A stretch of 64,000 nt of DNA from Fimisoma sp964619315 (GTDB lineage: Bacteria > Bacillota > Clostridia > Peptostreptococcales > Anaerovoracaceae): assembly GCA_964619315.1 (NCBI GenBank), contig CAZUEH010000004.1, positions 28,283 to 92,282 of the forward strand. Direction: 5' to 3'. The notes beneath the pieces were generated by a model that was not told the origin of the DNA, did no database searches, and saw only the letters and a list, made by a program, of their open reading frames with translations. The position numbers and the translations under genes were made by a program. Positions 61,051 through 64,000 of the stretch are shown in pieces (within the stretch, counting starts at the first letter, position 1; each line of letters begins with the position of its first letter).

Positions 61051-61122
61051 TGTGTTTTCACCTCCCTATGGTCTATTGGCGACAAACCGAGTTGCCGCAG
61101 AGATTGCACGAAAAAGTCGTGC
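61051..61122 (-). ncRNA. Structured rpsF leader
   Basis: The 5' untranslated region can form GGCACGA-TCGTGCC-like and GGCGACAA/TTGCCGC-like stems (about 61077-61123). Many bacteria have an S6:S18-binding leader at this place. I did not identify its conserved core with certainty, so this is tentative. Confidence 0.35.
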
Positions 61123-61128
61123 CTTATT

Positions 61129-61156
61129 ATTATACTACAAAAAAATGGAATTGCAA
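61129..61156 (-). promoter_or_regulatory. Promoter of rpsF-ssb-rpsR
   Basis: Minus strand TTGCAA (61156-61151), 16-base spacer, TATAAT (61134-61129). Confidence 0.75.
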
Positions 61157-61180
61157 CGCTTTTTTGCTGTTTGCCGCGAA

Positions 61181-62158
61181 CTAATATTGAGATAGCAGTC
61201 TGCACAGCACATCGCCATCGATATTGCCACCAGAAATTACAAGAGCAATATTTTTGCCGCCGATACGCTCACCGAAATCTTTCACTGCCGCAATTGTAGT
61301 GCAACTTCCCGCTTCCGCAACATACTTTTCATTCTTTGCCATGAAGCTGACAGCCTTGCCGATGGATTCTTCTGATACACAGATAAAATCGTCAACATAA
61401 TCCTTTGCCATTGCATAACTTAGAGCGCCAACACCACCAACAAGAGCATCGCACAAAGATTCGTCACATGGGTAGTCACTATAAAAAACATTGTCCTCGT
61501 ATGACTTAATCATAGCAGGGCATGCTTCTGTCTGTACTCCGACGACTCTAATGGAAGGTTTAATCGCCTTTGCCGCAACGGCAATTCCAGTAATCAGACC
61601 ACCGCCGCCAATGGGAACTACAATAGTGTCGATGTCAGGGTTTTGTTGTAAGAGTTCAATGGCAACGGTGCCTTGTCCCCCATATATTTTAGGGTCGTCG
61701 TAATAGGCATCGATATATGTTAAATCATTTTCTTCGATGTATTTCATTCCTAAAGCGTGGGCTTCGTCATAGCCTTTGCCAAGAAGCATTACCTCTGCTC
61801 CGAAATATTTAATTCTCTCAACCTTGCTTTGAGGAGTTGTTTCAGGAACAATTACAACAGCCTTGTCTATTCCGATAAGCGATGCGGCATAGCTTACAGC
61901 ACTGCCGTGGTTGCCGGAAGAAATAGTTGCAACCCCCTTTGCCTTTTCTTGTTCGTTCAATGACAGCATTTTGTTTAAAGCGCCTCGAATCTTGAAGCTC
62001 TTTACACGCTGAAAGGACTCCAGCTTGAAAAAATAATTACGCTCCTTTGAACCCAAGTAAAAAGACTGCTCTAGTGGCGTTTCCTTGACGTGTTTCTTGA
62101 TTCGATCATGTGCTTCAAGGACGTCATTATAACTAAAATTGTAATTTGTTGTACTCAT
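61181..62158 (-). CDS. Threonine ammonia-lyase (catabolic type, no regulatory domain)
   Basis: A 325-residue fold-type II PLP enzyme with the Schiff-base lysine in SFKIRGAL (about 56-63), SSGNHGSAV near 79-87, and the glycine loop PIGGGGLITGIA near 177-188. It deaminates threonine (and probably serine) to 2-oxobutyrate. The C-terminal ACT-like domain of biosynthetic IlvA is missing, as in catabolic TdcB-like enzymes. GGAGCGAG precedes the ATG. A hairpin leader lies directly upstream. Serine racemase or another dehydratase of this fold is the alternative. Confidence 0.87.
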   Translation of the reverse strand: MSTTNYNFSYNDVLEAHDRIKKHVKETPLEQSFYLGSKERNYFFKLESFQRVKSFKIRGALNKMLSLNEQEKAKGVATISSGNHGSAVSYAASLIGIDKAVVIVPETTPQSKVERIKYFGAEVMLLGKGYDEAHALGMKYIEENDLTYIDAYYDDPKIYGGQGTVAIELLQQNPDIDTIVVPIGGGGLITGIAVAAKAIKPSIRVVGVQTEACPAMIKSYEDNVFYSDYPCDESLCDALVGGVGALSYAMAKDYVDDFICVSEESIGKAVSFMAKNEKYVAEAGSCTTIAAVKDFGERIGGKNIALVISGGNIDGDVLCRLLSQY

Positions 62159-62198
62159 TTTCTCGCTCCATTCTCATATAAATTTCTCAAACTTCCTA

Positions 62199-62303
62199 TT
62201 AAAACAATAGAGCATTGAAACCCACTTCTCCGCAAAGCGGCCCTAGCGAAGTGAGTTTCAATGCTCCTAATGTCTGATCCCGGGGGAACAGACAAGCAAT
62301 CAT
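62199..62303 (-). other. Possible leader ORF spanning the hairpin upstream of threonine ammonia-lyase
   Basis: An ATG at 62303 opens 34 codons (MIACLFPRDQTLGALK...) with eight Leu, read straight through the 62210-62266 hairpin. The ribosome binding site is weak (TTTAGGT 12 bases away). It may be chance; if translated, a ribosome would prevent hairpin formation. Confidence 0.25.
62210..62266 (-). terminator. Long hairpin with T-rich tail: attenuator or terminator before threonine ammonia-lyase
   Basis: Minus strand arms GAGCATTGAAACTCACTTC and GAAGTGGGTTTCAATGCTC pair over 19 bases with one U-G wobble around a 19-base loop, followed by TATTGTTTTA. It lies 50 bases before the gene and downstream of a possible promoter, so it may attenuate that gene. 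It could instead end the nucleotidyltransferase transcript. Confidence 0.65.
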
Positions 62304-62320
62304 ATTATTGAATTACCTAA

Positions 62321-62349
62321 AGCATATCACATTCGTTTGAGGATTTCAA
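62321..62349 (-). promoter_or_regulatory. Probable promoter of the threonine ammonia-lyase leader
   Basis: Minus strand TTGAAA (62349-62344), 17-base spacer, TATGCT (62326-62321). It lies between the nucleotidyltransferase stop and the hairpin, which would place the hairpin inside the leader. Confidence 0.5.
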
Positions 62350-62382
62350 TGTGTTTGATAAATACTACAAGTCAGATTAAAA

Positions 62383-63309
62383 CTAAATTGTGCCCCAAAG
62401 GATTTCTGGGTACTCGCCCTTGTCCTTCATGGATTGAAGTGCATCAACGACACCTTGCTTATCCTCTTTGTAAGTAACTCCGTACCAACGATCTAGAGAT
62501 TTTAGGACTTTAACCTCAGCCTTGTTCTCTTGAATAAGCTGATCCACGACGCCTGGCAAGAAATACTCGCCCTTTAGAGGGTTTTCCGCCATAGCATTGT
62601 CGAGGAATTCTGGGAATCTGCTTTCCATTTCTTTCATCATTGATGGAGTGAAGCCCCAAAAGTTCATAGAAACGATAGTTCCTCTAGGAAGTTCCTGCCA
62701 TGATTCGCCCTCGTCGCTAGTATAAACAATTTTGTCATCTTGCCACTGAATTTTTGTACGCTCTGTAATTTCGGAAAGCATATCTTTTTCTGAGGCCTGG
62801 CATACGCCTCTTGACACATACCCATTTTCAGTCAAAGTGTTTTCCAATTGATAGCCTACCATACAGAAGTTGTATTTGCTGTTATCTTTCGCCTGCTCCA
62901 AGAAGGCATAGATGCTCTGGAAAGCCCCCGGACCATAATAGTCGTCGGCGTTAATTACAGCGATAGGGCCATTGACTAACTTTCTTGCTGCCATCACTGC
63001 GTGAGCTGTTCCCCAAGGTTTTTCTCTGCCATCGGGAACGCAGTAACCAGACGGAAGATCATCAAGCTCCTGAAAAGCATATTCTATTTCCATGAATTTT
63101 CCTGCCCGGTCGTCTACCAAGCTGCGAAATGCCTCTTCGTTCTCTCTTTTGATAATAAAGATTACTTTCTTAAAGCCTGCCATTAAAGCGTCATATAGCG
63201 AGAAGTCTAAAATTATTTCGCCATTGCTTCCTATTGGTTCGATTTGTTTAAGTCCGCCGAAACGGCTTCCCATGCCGGCTGCCATTATAACTAATACTGG
63301 TTTTTCCAT
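62383..63309 (-). CDS. NTP-transferase-fold nucleotidyltransferase (sugar-phosphate nucleotidyltransferase-like)
   Basis: A 308-residue Rossmann-type nucleotidyltransferase with the nucleotide motif VLVIMAAGMGSRFGGLKQIEPIG (about 5-27), PWGTAHAVMAA and the metal-site INADDYYGPGAF. Such proteins activate a sugar or polyol phosphate with an NTP. No sugar pathway gene lies nearby, so the substrate is unknown. I chose the ATG at 63309 (MEKPVLVIM); a TTG two codons earlier is possible, with GGGAG upstream of both. Confidence 0.82.
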   Translation of the reverse strand: MEKPVLVIMAAGMGSRFGGLKQIEPIGSNGEIILDFSLYDALMAGFKKVIFIIKRENEEAFRSLVDDRAGKFMEIEYAFQELDDLPSGYCVPDGREKPWGTAHAVMAARKLVNGPIAVINADDYYGPGAFQSIYAFLEQAKDNSKYNFCMVGYQLENTLTENGYVSRGVCQASEKDMLSEITERTKIQWQDDKIVYTSDEGESWQELPRGTIVSMNFWGFTPSMMKEMESRFPEFLDNAMAENPLKGEYFLPGVVDQLIQENKAEVKVLKSLDRWYGVTYKEDKQGVVDALQSMKDKGEYPEILWGTI

Positions 63310-63349
63310 TTTCAAATACTCTCCCTACAAATTTCTTTGGTATCATTTT

Positions 63350-63385
63350 ATAACAACTTTACCGTTGCCGCAAGTTTATGTATAA
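63350..63385 (+). promoter_or_regulatory. Promoter of the DUF2148 gene
   Basis: TTTACC, 17-base spacer, TATAAT in the gap between the divergent nucleotidyltransferase and DUF2148 genes. The -10 box is perfect; the -35 box is weak. Confidence 0.55.
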
Positions 63386-63437
63386 TTAAGGTAGATAAAT
63401 TTAGGCAAGAAACGAAAATCCAGAAAGGAAAGACGAT

Positions 63438-63986
63438 ATGATTAAGACTATGGAACAATCAGAAAAAGACGCAGTAATGAATGTTGCTGACATGATGATA
63501 ACCGCAGCAAAGACTGCCCCCAAAGCTAGTGGAAGAGACACAGTGGTAGGAGTTGTAGTTACAGGAGAAGATAAAGATCGCCTCAGCGCTGCCATGAGAG
63601 AAATAGGCAAAGAGCAAAATCAAGAGTTTATCCTAAGAGATGCAAACAATGTAGACTCAAGCCCTTGCGTTGTAATAATAGGTTGCAAGGAAACTGCTCA
63701 CGGACTAAACCCTTGTGGAATGTGTGGCTTTAAGAATTGCGCAGAAACAAAAAAAGCCGGTGCAAATTGTGTCTTCAATTTGACCGATCTTGGTATCGCC
63801 GTAGGTTCGGCGGTTTCCCTTGCTGCTGACAACCGCATAGATAACAGAGTTATGTATTCAGCAGGTTTGGGCGCTATTAGAATTGGCTGCTTGCCAGAAA
63901 AAGTTAGCGTTTGCTATGGCATACCCCTAAATGCTACTTGCAAAAGCATCTTCTATGACAGAGGGCCAGGAGCAGTATTGCTATAA
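63438..63986 (+). CDS. DUF2148 ferredoxin-domain protein
   Basis: A 182-residue protein of the DUF2148 family with many cysteines. They include GLNPCGMCGFKNCAETKKAGANC (about 91-113), which resembles an Fe-S binding four-cysteine cluster, and RIGCLPEKVSVCYGIPL. It probably carries an iron-sulfur cluster in a cytoplasmic redox role that is not established. AGAAAGGAAAG precedes the ATG. It begins near the window edge and neighbours beyond are unseen. Confidence 0.82.
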   Translation: MIKTMEQSEKDAVMNVADMMITAAKTAPKASGRDTVVGVVVTGEDKDRLSAAMREIGKEQNQEFILRDANNVDSSPCVVIIGCKETAHGLNPCGMCGFKNCAETKKAGANCVFNLTDLGIAVGSAVSLAADNRIDNRVMYSAGLGAIRIGCLPEKVSVCYGIPLNATCKSIFYDRGPGAVLL

Positions 63987-64000
63987 ACACGATGTAACGG

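Noticed and set aside
62210..62266. CRISPR repeat (GTTTCAATGCTC-like arm)
   Set aside because: The arms occur once, as an inverted and not a direct repeat, with no spacers; it is a hairpin.
1..64000. tRNA or rRNA genes and prophage near the origin
   Set aside because: No cloverleaf T-loop sequence, rRNA segment or phage gene cluster was noticed in any intergenic gap; a tRNAscan run would settle the tRNA point.

Overview
The window is about 64 kb around a chromosomal replication origin of a low-GC Gram-positive anaerobe, most likely a member of the Clostridia that ferments amino acids. The evidence is the canonical Firmicutes origin order (parB-parA-rsmG-mnmG-mnmE-jag-yidC-yidD-rnpA-rpmH // dnaA-dnaN-recF-gyrB-gyrA), AGGAGG-type ribosome binding sites, the clostridial D-ornithine degradation pathway, and a Re-type citrate synthase operon. 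I could not place it to genus. No tRNA, rRNA or CRISPR array was seen.

Left arm (1-36 kb, nearly all minus strand, so transcribed away from the origin). It begins with the ornithine fermentation operon ord-ortA-ortB-oraS-oraE, with oraE running off the window. The operon has a textbook sigma-54 promoter, and a PAS/AAA+ sigma-54 activator is encoded just upstream. Three copies of one 16-bp dyad, two beside the operon and one in the activator's own promoter, look like its binding sites. Next come an ArsR-type regulator, a 1201-residue RND exporter with a large coiled-coil insertion, rplM-rpsI with a structured leader, cca, and an EamA transporter. A plus-strand TrpXYZ-type ABC transporter follows behind a Tyr/Phe-rich leader peptide and attenuator. 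A GGDEF-EAL gene is broken by an internally deleted IS3-type element. The operon gdpP-like/rplI/dnaB/DUF1858/dnaD-like/M23 peptidase then leads to a SprT-like protein, a hybrid histidine kinase, DUF1294, parB-parA with an exact parS site, and the RNA-modification and membrane-insertion genes.

Origin (36.4-38.2 kb). DnaA boxes lie upstream of dnaA, one inside the dnaA promoter spacer. The dnaA-dnaN gap carries a DnaA box followed by a GC-rich stretch and a run of CTA triplets (a DnaA-trio), which I take as the unwinding site.

Right arm (38-64 kb). dnaN-recF, gyrB-gyrA, an RsbW-like kinase with a SigB/F-type sigma factor, and trpS run away from the origin. Several minus-strand operons then run towards it: metF/reactivation protein/metH; a LarC1-only gene; and Re-citrate synthase-gntR-aconitase-isocitrate dehydrogenase, which makes 2-oxoglutarate and has a GntR-like operator over its -10 box. 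A divergent hydrolase-ABC exporter operon has a MerR-type promoter. Further right are rpsF-ssb-rpsR (head-on to replication, which is unusual), threonine ammonia-lyase behind a hairpin leader, a sugar-nucleotidyltransferase-like gene, and a DUF2148 protein.

Metabolically, the window links amino-acid catabolism (ornithine, threonine), one-carbon/B12 methionine synthesis and an oxidative half-TCA route to glutamate. The most distinctive content is regulatory DNA rather than new protein families.
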